From NCBI GenBank assembly GCA_028291615.1, contig JAQGHM010000127.1, positions 19,850 through 83,849 of the forward strand: a stretch of 64,000 nucleotides of DNA. Direction: 5' to 3'. Below are positions 40,193 through 50,300 of the stretch, piece by piece. The first letter of the stretch is position 1, and the number at the start of each line of letters is the position of its first letter. The notes under the pieces are model-generated. The model was not told where the DNA came from. It was given only the letters and a program-made list of their open reading frames with translations, and did not search any database. The translations under genes and the position numbers were made by a program. This DNA is from Phycisphaerales bacterium (GTDB taxonomy: Bacteria > Planctomycetota > Phycisphaerae > Tepidisphaerales > Tepidisphaeraceae).

Positions 40193-43180
40193 ATGGCGCA
40201 GGATTGGGATCGGCGATGCTCCGTCGTCCGGTGGATAATTGCCCTTGTGTTTGTCGCGGGACACGCGGCGGCGCTGGGTGAACCTCAACGCGTCCCGTGG
40301 AATTCGAGCAATGTCACGGGCGCGCCCGGTGCGCCGCCGGCTTACGAGCTTAAGCGGGTTTATCCTAAGCTGAAGTTCAGCCATCCGGTGGATGTTGCGT
40401 TTGCGCCGGGGATGGATCGGATCTTTGTCGCGGATCAATCGGCTAAGGTGGTGTCGTTTCGCAAGGATCCTGAGCTGGTTAAGCCGGATCTTTTTGTCAA
40501 CCTGCACGAGATCGTTACGGATTGGAAGTCTGTGCCCGGCGCGCGCGGGGTCGAGGCGGTTTATGGGGTGGCGTTTCATCCGCGGTTCGCTGAGAACCAT
40601 TTCGTCTACCTTTGTTATACGCTGGCGATGTCGAAGCGACCGAGCGAGCCGGTGGGCTCGCGGGTGTCGCGCTTCAAGGTGGTGATGGAGGGGGATGTGC
40701 CGCGCGTAGAGCCGGGGAGCGAAACGCGGCTCATCGAGTGGCAGCAAGGCGGGCATAATGGCGGGTGCATCAAGTTCGGGCCGGACGGAATGCTCTACAT
40801 TTCCAGCGGCGATCAGGCGGACCCGTATCCGCCTGACGTTTACCAGACCGGACAGGACATCAGCGACCTGCGGGCGTCGATCCTGCGGATCGACGTTGAC
40901 CACGCCGATGCGGGCAAGACGTACGCCATTCCGCGGGATAATCCGTTCGTGCGGCTGGCTGGGGCGCGGGGCGAAGTGTGGTGTTATGGCCTGCGCAATC
41001 CGTGGCGAATGAGCTTTGATCGCGCGACGGGCCAGCTCTGGGTCGGTGACGTCGGGTGGGAGCTTTGGGAGATGATCGACGCGGCGAAGTCGGGGGGAAA
41101 TTTCGGCTGGAGCATTACTGAAGGTCCGAATCCGATCTATCCGCAGGGGAAGCGCGGGCCGACGCCGATTTTACCGCCGGCGCTGGCGCTGACGCATGCG
41201 GAGGCGATGTCGATCACCGGGGGATTCGTCTATCGCGGCAAGCGTCTGCCGGAGCTCGTGGGGCATTACATCTTTGGTGACTGGGACACGCGGCGGGTCT
41301 GGGCGGCCAAGCTTAGCCGCGACGATAAGCTCGAGCCGCATCGGCTCATTGCCATCACCGATCAGCGCATCGTGGCGTTTGGCGAAGATTCGGATGGTGA
41401 GTTGTACATCGCCGATTATGAGGGCGGCGGGCTTTACGAGCTGTCGCCCAACCCGGCTGCCAAGACTGGGTCGACCTTTCCGAAAACGCTTGGCGCCAGC
41501 GGCATTTTCAAGGACGTTGCGCGGCAGGAGCCCGCGGCGGGCGTGGTTCCTTATTCGGTTAAAGCGCCGCAGTGGGTCGATGGGGCGACCGCGCAGCGCT
41601 TCGTCGCGGTGCCACAGGATAAAGCCGTGCGCTGGCAGACGGATGACGTCTTTGAGCGGCTTTACCCGGGCTTCCCGAAGGACAGCGTTTTGGTCCGCAC
41701 CTTCTCGATGGTGAGGAAAGCGAGCGCGCCTGATTCGATGCGGAAGCTCGAGACGCAGCTCCTGCACTTCGACGGGCGGCAGTGGCACGGGTACAGCTAT
41801 CGCTGGCGGGAAGATCAATCCGACGCGGATCTTGTGGATGAAGGGGGCGCGGAGATGCCGCTGACGGTGCAGGACGAATCTGTTCTCGGCGGCAAGCGTC
41901 AGCAGACTTGGCACTTCAATTCGCGGACGCAATGCCTCACCTGTCACGGCATCCACGCTGGTTATGTCGTGGGTTATCATGAGCCTCAGCTCGATCGAAC
42001 GTGCAGTTACGACGGGGGCGCGCCGGAAAACCAGGTGACGGCGCTGCGGCGCATGGGGTTGCTCCCGCCGAAGTACGATACGAAGGCCAAGGGTCCGCCG
42101 CCGCCGGCGTTGTTTTCAATGGTCGATCCGTTGGACGAATCGGCCAGCCTTGGCGAACGCGCCCGATCATACCTGCATGCCAACTGCGCGCACTGCCATC
42201 GCCAGCATGGGGGTGGATCGGCTTCGATCGACTTGCGCAAAGAGCGTGCGCCGGCGGAGACTCGGGCGATCGACCAGCCTCCGCTGCTGGGCGCGTTTGG
42301 CATTGAAGATCCGCGCATTGTCGCGCCGGGCGACCCGGCGCGATCGGTGCTGCTTTATCGGATGGCCAAGAACGGCACGGGGCGCATGCCGCACATCGGC
42401 TCGGATGTGGTCGATGCCCGGGGCGTTTCGCTGGTCGGGCGGTGGATTGCGGAGATGGACTCCGCCAAAGCGCAGGGCCGCCGCGATTTGGTCGCTCACG
42501 CCGTCGGCGCTGCGGCCAAACCGTCGGCCGACAGTGCGGAGTTGGAAAAGCTTCTCAACTCGACCAGCGGCGCGCTTGCTGCGCTTTACGGGATCGAGAG
42601 CGGCGACGTTCCGCCTGCGATGCGGTCGCGCGTGATTGACCGCGCTTTGGCCAGTTCCGTTCCGGCTACGCGCGACCTCTTCGATCGATTTACTGGCCGC
42701 GACATGGCCCGGCCGCACACGCTGGGCGCTACCATCGATCGCAGGAAACTTCTGGCGATGGCGGGTGATGCGCGGCGCGGGCGCGACGTCTTTCTCAATG
42801 TCGCGCAGTGCGCCACCTGTCATGCCGCTGGGGACGTGCCGGGGCGCGAGTTCGGGCCCAACCTCAGCAAGATCGCCGCTAAATATGACAAAGCGCAGTT
42901 GCTGGAAAACATTGTCGAGCCGTCGAAATCCATCGTTGATGGCTTTACTTCCTACACGGTCGTCAAGACCGATGGGGACGTGCTCAGCGGCTTCCTGGTC
43001 AGCCGCAGCGACGCGGAGATCGTGATTAAGGATGCAGCGCTGGAGGTGATCCGCACGCCGATGTCGGAGGTTAAGAGTTTCCATATCCAGGGGGTCTCGA
43101 CGATGCCGGAGGGTCTTCTCGGTAATCTGGAGGCGCAGCAGGCGGCGGATTTGCTCGAGTGGCTTTCGACGTTGAAGTGA
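40193..43180 (+). CDS. Sugar-dehydrogenase-like propeller fused to three c-type haem sites
   Basis: A 995-residue, probably exported protein with an N-terminal hydrophobic segment (RWIIALVFVAGHAAALG). Residues about 60-430 form a glucose/sorbosone dehydrogenase-like (PQQ-type) propeller: HPVDVAFAPGMDRIFVADQS, GHNGGCIKFGPDGMLYISSGD, EVWCYGLRNPWRMSFD and GNFGWSITEG. Then follow a domain with haem motif CLTCH (581), a second, CAHCH (665), and a C-terminal PVC-type cytochrome domain with CATCH (873), FGPNLSKIAAKYDK and NIVEPSKSI. It likely oxidises a sugar-like substrate and passes electrons through its own haems. AGGAG precedes ATG 40193. Confidence 0.85.
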   Translation: MAQDWDRRCSVVRWIIALVFVAGHAAALGEPQRVPWNSSNVTGAPGAPPAYELKRVYPKLKFSHPVDVAFAPGMDRIFVADQSAKVVSFRKDPELVKPDLFVNLHEIVTDWKSVPGARGVEAVYGVAFHPRFAENHFVYLCYTLAMSKRPSEPVGSRVSRFKVVMEGDVPRVEPGSETRLIEWQQGGHNGGCIKFGPDGMLYISSGDQADPYPPDVYQTGQDISDLRASILRIDVDHADAGKTYAIPRDNPFVRLAGARGEVWCYGLRNPWRMSFDRATGQLWVGDVGWELWEMIDAAKSGGNFGWSITEGPNPIYPQGKRGPTPILPPALALTHAEAMSITGGFVYRGKRLPELVGHYIFGDWDTRRVWAAKLSRDDKLEPHRLIAITDQRIVAFGEDSDGELYIADYEGGGLYELSPNPAAKTGSTFPKTLGASGIFKDVARQEPAAGVVPYSVKAPQWVDGATAQRFVAVPQDKAVRWQTDDVFERLYPGFPKDSVLVRTFSMVRKASAPDSMRKLETQLLHFDGRQWHGYSYRWREDQSDADLVDEGGAEMPLTVQDESVLGGKRQQTWHFNSRTQCLTCHGIHAGYVVGYHEPQLDRTCSYDGGAPENQVTALRRMGLLPPKYDTKAKGPPPPALFSMVDPLDESASLGERARSYLHANCAHCHRQHGGGSASIDLRKERAPAETRAIDQPPLLGAFGIEDPRIVAPGDPARSVLLYRMAKNGTGRMPHIGSDVVDARGVSLVGRWIAEMDSAKAQGRRDLVAHAVGAAAKPSADSAELEKLLNSTSGALAALYGIESGDVPPAMRSRVIDRALASSVPATRDLFDRFTGRDMARPHTLGATIDRRKLLAMAGDARRGRDVFLNVAQCATCHAAGDVPGREFGPNLSKIAAKYDKAQLLENIVEPSKSIVDGFTSYTVVKTDGDVLSGFLVSRSDAEIVIKDAALEVIRTPMSEVKSFHIQGVSTMPEGLLGNLEAQQAADLLEWLSTLK

Positions 43181-43193
43181 TGCGCGTCAATTC

Positions 43194-44306
43194 CTACGAG
43201 GCGTCAGCGACCGGCGTCGCCTCCAGCGCTTTGGCGCGCCGCGGGCGATCGCGTAGTCGGAGGATTGGCGCTTCGAAGCAGTAGTACACCCCCGCCGCGA
43301 CCGCGAAGCATCCCACCAGCGCCACGATTCCCCGGGTCGCCTCTCCCCAATTCGTCCGTTCCGCAAGCGTGATCACCGCCACGTGGCAGAGGTAGAGCGA
43401 ATACGACCAGAGGCTGATCCGCAGCGTGATCCAACCCAATACGCCCGAGGGCCGCTGAAGCACGGAGCAGAGCGGCAGCGCCAGCGCGCAGCCGATGTTG
43501 ATCAACGGCAGGATGAACAGGTGGATCCGCCGCGCCAGAAAATCGCCCGATCCATCGGCGAATTCAACCCGCTTCATCAGAAATGCCGCCGACAGCAGCA
43601 CGATCGAAATGCCAAGCAACGCGACCCACCACCGCGTCAGGCGCCCAAACAGATCCGCCCGATACCGCTCCAGCGCCGCCACGAGCACGCCCCACATCAG
43701 CGAATCCAGGCGCAGCACCACGATCTTCCGCGCGTACATGTCCCAGGGCCGTCCGGGCGTGAAGGAAAGCCGCAGCACCATCGGCACCAGCAGCAGAAAC
43801 CCCACCGACATCAGGAACCCATAGCGCACCCGCCCCGTCAGGCGATAGAGCACCAGGATCAGCACTGGCAGCGTGATGTAAAACCACTCCTCGACCGTCA
43901 GGCTCCACGAGACGATGAAGAACTGCGGGTGGGATGGCATCGGCCACGCCAGGTTCTGCGTGAAGACTAAGTAAGACGCCAGCCGCCGCAGGCCGACGGG
44001 CCCCTCGATCAAACGGTAAACGATGACGAACAGCACGTAGTTCGGCACCGTCCGCATCCATCGCCGATACCAGAACGTCGCGATCAGCCCCGGCGTCACC
44101 ACGTTCTGGTTCGCCCGGATCGAGTTGAGCAGGATGCCGCCGATCAGGTAACCGCTGAGCACGAAGAAGATCTCAACACCGAGCGTGCCGAACACGAAGA
44201 GCAGGCTGGGCGAGACCTGGGTATACGCGAAAAGAAAGTGGCCGGCGAGCACGAGGCAGATCGCCACGGCGCGCACCGCGTCCAGGCCCATCTTTCGCGT
44301 CTTCAC
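43194..44306 (-). CDS. Acyltransferase 3 (OafA/OpgC-like) membrane protein
   Basis: A 370-residue protein with about ten membrane segments. The N-terminal LDAVRAVAICLVLAGHFLF contains the catalytic histidine region of acyltransferase family 3, and GVEIFFVLSGYLIGG and SWSLTVEEWFYITLP are also diagnostic. These enzymes acylate exported carbohydrates; OpgC and related proteins succinylate osmoregulated glucans. It starts 40 bases after the stop codon of the glucan synthase-like gene on the same strand, so modification of that glucan is an attractive inference. GTG 44306 or ATG 44291 could be the start. Confidence 0.85.
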   Translation of the reverse strand: MKTRKMGLDAVRAVAICLVLAGHFLFAYTQVSPSLLFVFGTLGVEIFFVLSGYLIGGILLNSIRANQNVVTPGLIATFWYRRWMRTVPNYVLFVIVYRLIEGPVGLRRLASYLVFTQNLAWPMPSHPQFFIVSWSLTVEEWFYITLPVLILVLYRLTGRVRYGFLMSVGFLLLVPMVLRLSFTPGRPWDMYARKIVVLRLDSLMWGVLVAALERYRADLFGRLTRWWVALLGISIVLLSAAFLMKRVEFADGSGDFLARRIHLFILPLINIGCALALPLCSVLQRPSGVLGWITLRISLWSYSLYLCHVAVITLAERTNWGEATRGIVALVGCFAVAAGVYYCFEAPILRLRDRPRRAKALEATPVADAS

Positions 44307-44346
44307 TTGGATTGCCCTGATGTCGGCAACGCTGGATCAGCACTAT

Positions 44347-47300
44347 TCATCGCAGAGGGTTTAGCTCATCTGCCGGGGGATTTCCAGACAGCTCGACCTC
44401 GACGGCGTGGTCGATGCGGTTATCGATCAGGGTCACTTGCGTGTCCGGTTGTTCAACCCCGTCAACGGTCACGCGGCGGACGGTTTTTCCGGTTCCGCCG
44501 TTCTTGACGGTGATGTGGTAGACGGTCTCGCGGTAGCGGTAGTGGATCTTGTACTCCGGCCAGTCGGCGGGGATGCGCGGGTTGAAGCGCAGCTTGTCGG
44601 CCTCCAGGTGCAGGCCCAGGAGCGACTCGGTGATCAGGCGGTACATCCACCCGGCCGAGCCGGTGTACCAGGTCCACCCGCCGCGCCCAACGTGGGGCGA
44701 GACGCCGTAGACGTCAGCGGCGACGACGTAGGGCTCGACCTTGTAGACCGCCACGTCGGCCGCGGTCGAACCGTGCCGCACGGGATTGATCAGGTTGAAG
44801 AGCTCCCACGCCCGCTCGGCATCTCCCATCGCGGCGAACGCCATTACCGTCCAGATGGCGGCGTGGGTGTACTGCCCGCCGTTCTCGCGCACGCCCGGGA
44901 CGTACCCCTTGATGTAGCCGGGGTTGAGGGCGGACTTGTCGAAGGGCGGGTCGAAGAGGCGGATCTGCCGCGCCTCGCGCCGCACCAGGCGTCGATCGAC
45001 GCTGGCCATCGCGATCTGCGAGCGCTCGCTGGTGCCAGCGCCCGAGAGGACGGACCAGCTTTGCGGCAGGGCATCGATCTGGCATTCTTCATTGGTCGCC
45101 GAGCCGAGCGGCGTGCCATCGTCGAAGTAGGCGCGGCGGTACCATTCACCATCCCAGGCGTTGGCCTCGATGTGGCCGCGGAGGCGTCCGGCCTCGACGG
45201 TGTAGCGGTCCGCGATGGGGACATCGCCGCGGCGGCGGGCGAGATCGGCGAACTGCGTCAGCACCTCGAACAGGAAGAAGGCGAGCCAGATGCTCTCCCC
45301 CTTGCCGTGCTGGCCGACCAGGTTCATCCCATCGTTCCAGTCGCCGCATCCCATCAGCGGCAGGCCGTGGACGCCGAAGCGCAGGCCGTTGTCGATGGCG
45401 CGGACGCAGTGGTCGTAGAGCGCGGTGATGTCGTCGGAGACGCGCGGGAGGTCGTAGTAGGCTTCTTCCTCGGGGCGCAGCGGGCGGCCGCTGAGGAAGG
45501 GGACCTTTTCGTCGAGCACGCCGGTGTCGCCGGTGGTCAGGACGTAGCGGCAGGTGGCAAACGCCAGCCAGAGGTAGTCATCGGAGAAGTGGGTGCGCAC
45601 GCCGCGCCCGATGGGCGGGTGCCACCAGTGCTGGACATCTCCCTCGCGGAACTGATGCGCCGCGGCGCGGAGCAGGTGCTCGCGCAGCAGGCCCGGCTCG
45701 GCATGGACCAGGGCCATGGCATCCTGGAGCTGATCGCGGAAGCCGAAGGCGCCGCCGGACTGGTAGTAGCCGGTGCGCGCCCACATGCGGCAGGCGAGGG
45801 TCTGGTAGACGAGCCAGCCGTTGGCGAGGAAGTTGACGGCGGGGTCGGGCGTTTCGAAATAGGCGGCGCCCAGGGCATGGCTCCAGTAGTGCCAGACGCC
45901 CTCGAGGGCGCGCTGGGCGCTGGGGAGGCCGCGGAAGCGGTTGACGAGCTGCCGCGCCTGCTCTTCATCCGCCCCGACGCCGAGGATGAAGGAAACCTCT
46001 TTGGTCTGCCCATCCGCCAGGGCGATGGGAACCTGGATCGCCGCGCAGGGGTCCAGGCCCGCGCCAAGGCGGCCGGACAGGCGCACGCGGCGGAGGGCGG
46101 CGGGGCTGGCGGCACTGCCGTTGCGGCCGAGGAACTCGGTGCGGTCCGCGGTGACGGTGCGGGCAGTCTCGCTGCTGTCGATGAAGGCGACGCGAGCGGC
46201 GAACTCGGTGTTGTAGGCGTTGCGGGCGAAGAGGGCGCCGGTCGCCGAATCCAGCTCGGTCACCACGTGCATGAGCGACTTGTCGCGCAGCTCGCCCAGC
46301 ACCCACTCGTAGTAGGCGGTGACCGAGAACTGCCGGGCGCGGCCCGAGCGGTTGGTGACGCGAAGCTTGGCGAACTTCACCGGGGCATCGGTGGCGACGT
46401 AGACGCAGAGCTCGGTGGCGATGCCGTCTTCCTCGTATTCGAAGATGCTGTAGCCGAAGCCGTGGCGGGCGACGTATGGCATGTGTCCGCGCGCGGGGAG
46501 CGGCGAGGGGGACCAGAAGCGGCCGCTCTCCTCGTCGCGCAGGTAGAAGGCTTCGCCGCTGACGTCGGAGACCGGGTCGTTGTACCAGGGGGTGACGCGG
46601 AACTCGTGGCTGTTCTCCGACCAGGTGTAGGCGCCGCCGCCCTCGGAGATGACCGTGCCGAACTGCGCATTGGCGATCACGTTCACCCAGGGGGCGGGCG
46701 TGGTCTGTCCGGGGCCAAGGATCGTGATGTACTCGCGGCCATCGGCGCTGAAGCCGCCCAGGCCGTTGAAGAAGGTGAGGTCCCGCTGCGGCACCTCGGT
46801 CGCCACCGGCGGCTCGGGACGGCGGCGCACGGGTTTGAACGACGGGATCGACAGCTCAGCGCGGCCGCGCCGCTCGACCTGCTCCATCAGCGTCCCCGCC
46901 TCGTCGAGCAGCACGACCCGCGCCACCGTCTGCAGAAGCGCACGGTCCTCTTCGGACATCTGCTCGCCGCGGCGGACGAAGATGCCGCCGGGCTTGTCCA
47001 GCAGCGCCGCCTCAGGACTGGCGGCGACGACGTTCATGATTGCGTCCTGGGAGGTCTGGCGGTAGACCGAATCGTCCTCGTTCCAGATGACCAGGTCGAC
47101 AGCAAGGCCCTTCATCCGCCAATAGGCGTGGGCCTGGACCACCTGACGGATGAGTTCGATCCGCGCGATGTCGCGCATGCGGACCAGCACGATCGGCAGG
47201 TCGCCGGAGATGCCGTACCCCCAGAGCCCGGACTGCCCGCGTCGATTGCGCGCCAGGATCGCGGCCTTGGCGCGGCGCAGGGCGGAGGCGTAAACGATCG

Positions 47301-50300
47301 ACCCGGCCAGGCGGCCGTAGGCCTGGGCGTCGCCGTCGCTGGCGTTGAGCTGGCGCAGCAAGACGTTGCCGTGGGTCCAGGCGAGTTCGAAGACGCGGTC
47401 GGCCAGGCGCGGATCGTGGTACTTGTCCATCATGGCGGTGACGCCTTCGCGCGTCTCGGCCACGCCGGTCACCAGGTCGATGCGCATGGTCTCGCCGGCG
47501 CGGAGCAGGACGACCTGGCGGATGCTGAGCACCGGGTCGAGCACCGACCCTTCGCTGTCGGTCAGCGGGGCGACTGCGTCCATCGCGGCGGGGGCGGCGG
47601 TGCTGCGGCCGCGGCCGATGAAGGCCATGCGGTCGGTTTCGAACGACACGCTGCCGACCGTGGTGCCACGCACGGTCATCTGGTGGGTCATCCAGGGGGG
47701 ATGTTCCTCGGCGGAGCGCGGGCGGCGCGTGCAGAGGATCGCCTGGCGCTCGCGAACCAGCTCGGTCTGGACGAACAGATTGCTGAAGGCCGGATGCGCC
47801 AGATCCTGCGCCCGCGGCGCGAGGACGACCTCGCAATAGCTGGTGACCTCGATGGTGCGGGTGGTCTCTGAGCGGTTGGTCAGCGTGACCCGCCGCAGCT
47901 CGATGTCGTCCTCGGGGGAGACGCTGATCTCGGTGTGGGTCTCGATTCCGTCATCGCGGCGGCGGAACTCGGCGCGGGCCTGGGTGAAGATCGCCTCGTA
48001 CCCGCGGGCCGGCTTGAGCGTGGGTTGCCAGGCGGTGGACCAGAGCGCGCCGGATTCGACATCGCGCAGGTAGCAGAAGCTGCCGAAGGCGTCGCGCGTC
48101 GCATCCTCGCGCCAGCGCGTGACGGCGAGATCGCGCCAGCGGCTGTACCCGCCGCCGGCGCTGGTGACGACGACATGGTAGCGGCCATTGGAGAGCAGGT
48201 GCACTTCGGGCGCGGCCCCGCCCGGATCGGTGAAGACGCGCATCGTCCCCTCTTCTTCGGCCGATGCGCTGTGCCGGGTGCCGGCTTCGGCAGCGTGCGG
48301 GAAGACCGGCGTGCTCGCCTTGGGGACGCGCTCCTGGAGCAGCAGATCGGCGGCGCGCAGCATCGGATCGGAGTCGAATCGGCGCTGCATCGGCTTGTCC
48401 AGGAGCACGTAGGCCAATGACAAGAGGCTCATCCCCTCGTGGTGGGCCATGAACTGGCGGACCGTGACGCTGGTGGTGCCGGGAAGCAGGCGCGACGGGG
48501 TGTAGTCGATCGCTTCGTAAAACCCGTAGGCCCCCTGCTGGCCTTCGGCGTCGAGCTGTTCCAGATTTCGGCATGCAGCCTCGGGCGCGACCATGAGCGC
48601 CATCGCGGTCGCGTAGGGCGCGATTACCAGGTCATCCGCAAGGCCGCGTTTGAGACCCAGCCCCGGCACGCCGAACGCGCGGTATTGGTAGGTCAGGTGC
48701 TGGTCGGTGGTGTTGTAACCGGATTCGGAGATGCCCCACGGGACGCCGCGCTGCTTGCCGTAACCGATCTGCCGCTTGACGACCGCGCGGTAGGTCTGGT
48801 CAAGCAGCGTGTTCTCATAGGTGGGCATTACCAGGAGCGGCATCAGGAATTCGAACATCGAGCCGCTCCAGCTCAGGAGCGCCGGCGCAGCGCCTGTGGC
48901 CGTGAGCAATCGCCCCAGCGCGAACCAGTGCTGCTGCCCGAGTTGGCCCTGCGCGATCGCGACAAAGCTGCCCAGGCGCGCCTCGGACGCGAGGAGATCG
49001 TAGAAGCTGTTGTCGAGACGGTGGTCGGCGACGTTGTACCCGATCGAAAAGAGGTCGCGTGACTTGTCGTACAGGAACGAGAAATCCATGTCCGCCAGGT
49101 CGTGGCACTGCTGTGCGAGCTGTCCGATCGCCTTGATTCGTGCTGACGCGCGAGTCGATGAGAGCACGATGGCGCTGCGTAACTCCGCCAGCGCGTTGGC
49201 CAGCGCGACATCGGCGCCGGCCACCGCCGCATCGAGCAGCGGCAATGCCGTCCCCTGCAGGCCGGCGACGTCGGCAAGGGTTGGGCCTACGTCCAACCGC
49301 GTGAGCAAATCGCGGATCTCATGAAGCTGGGGGTTGCCATCGTGCGGAGTTTCGGGGAATGGCGGGATCGCCGCCCAGGCGGCGGTGTGCGTCAGGTCGG
49401 CGTGATGATCCGCGCACGCTCGCGCCAAGGCGCTCGCCCACCAGCTTACCTCAGGGTCGCCGCTGGTACCGGCCTTGATTGCGGCCGTCGCATCTGCCAG
49501 GCGTGACAGCAGCGACAACGACGCGCGCAGCGTCATCGGCGGAAACTCGAGGTCCGCCTCGATTCGCTCGATCTTCCGCAGGATGTCCGTGCTCACGCGC
49601 GGGCGCGGTGTTGCTCCGCCGGGCGGATGCTCGCCTCGCGCGGCATCGAGCAGGACGCGCACCGTGTCGCGCAGACCGCCGAAGAGTCGCGGCGGCAGAA
49701 CCGATGTCTCGACCAACTCGATCAAACCGCGGCGCAGAACGAGCAGGTGTCCGGCGAGGTTGCCACTGTCAACCATCGACACGTAGGCGGGGGGCAGGGG
49801 CTTGAGCGAGCGCGTGTCGTACCAGTTATAAAAATGCCCGCGGTAGCGCTCCATCTTCGCCAGAGTGCCGAACGTCTTCTCGATGCGATCGACGAGGCAG
49901 GCGACGGGGCAGTAGCCGAAGTCGTACGCCGCCAGGTCCGCCAGCAGCGCCATGCCGATATTCGTTGGGCTGGTGCGCGGCGCGACCACCGGCATCGGAT
50001 GTTCCTGGAAGTTATCCGGGGGAAGCCAGTTGTCCTCCTGGGTGACGAACGTCTCGAAGTAGCGCCAGGTGCGGCGGCTGAGCTTTTCGAGAAAGACGCG
50101 CTGGTCATCCGTAAGCCGCGCCGGGGCGGAAGTGAGCGGCCGGCTCAGCCACCAGCCGACGATCGGTGAAACCAGCCACAGGTAGAGCAGCGGGCCGGCG
50201 ATGGGCAGGGTCCGATGATTGAACAGCACCAATAGCGTTCCTACGGCCAGCGCGACCATCGGCGCGAACCAGAGCGATCGGAAAAATCCAACCAGGTCGG

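Noticed and set aside
44407..47871. Open frame of 1154 codons on the plus strand
   Set aside because: It is antisense to the glucan synthase-like gene, whose domains are clear. Its translation is Val/Ala/Gly/Asp-rich without recognisable motifs, as expected for the complement of GC-rich coding DNA.
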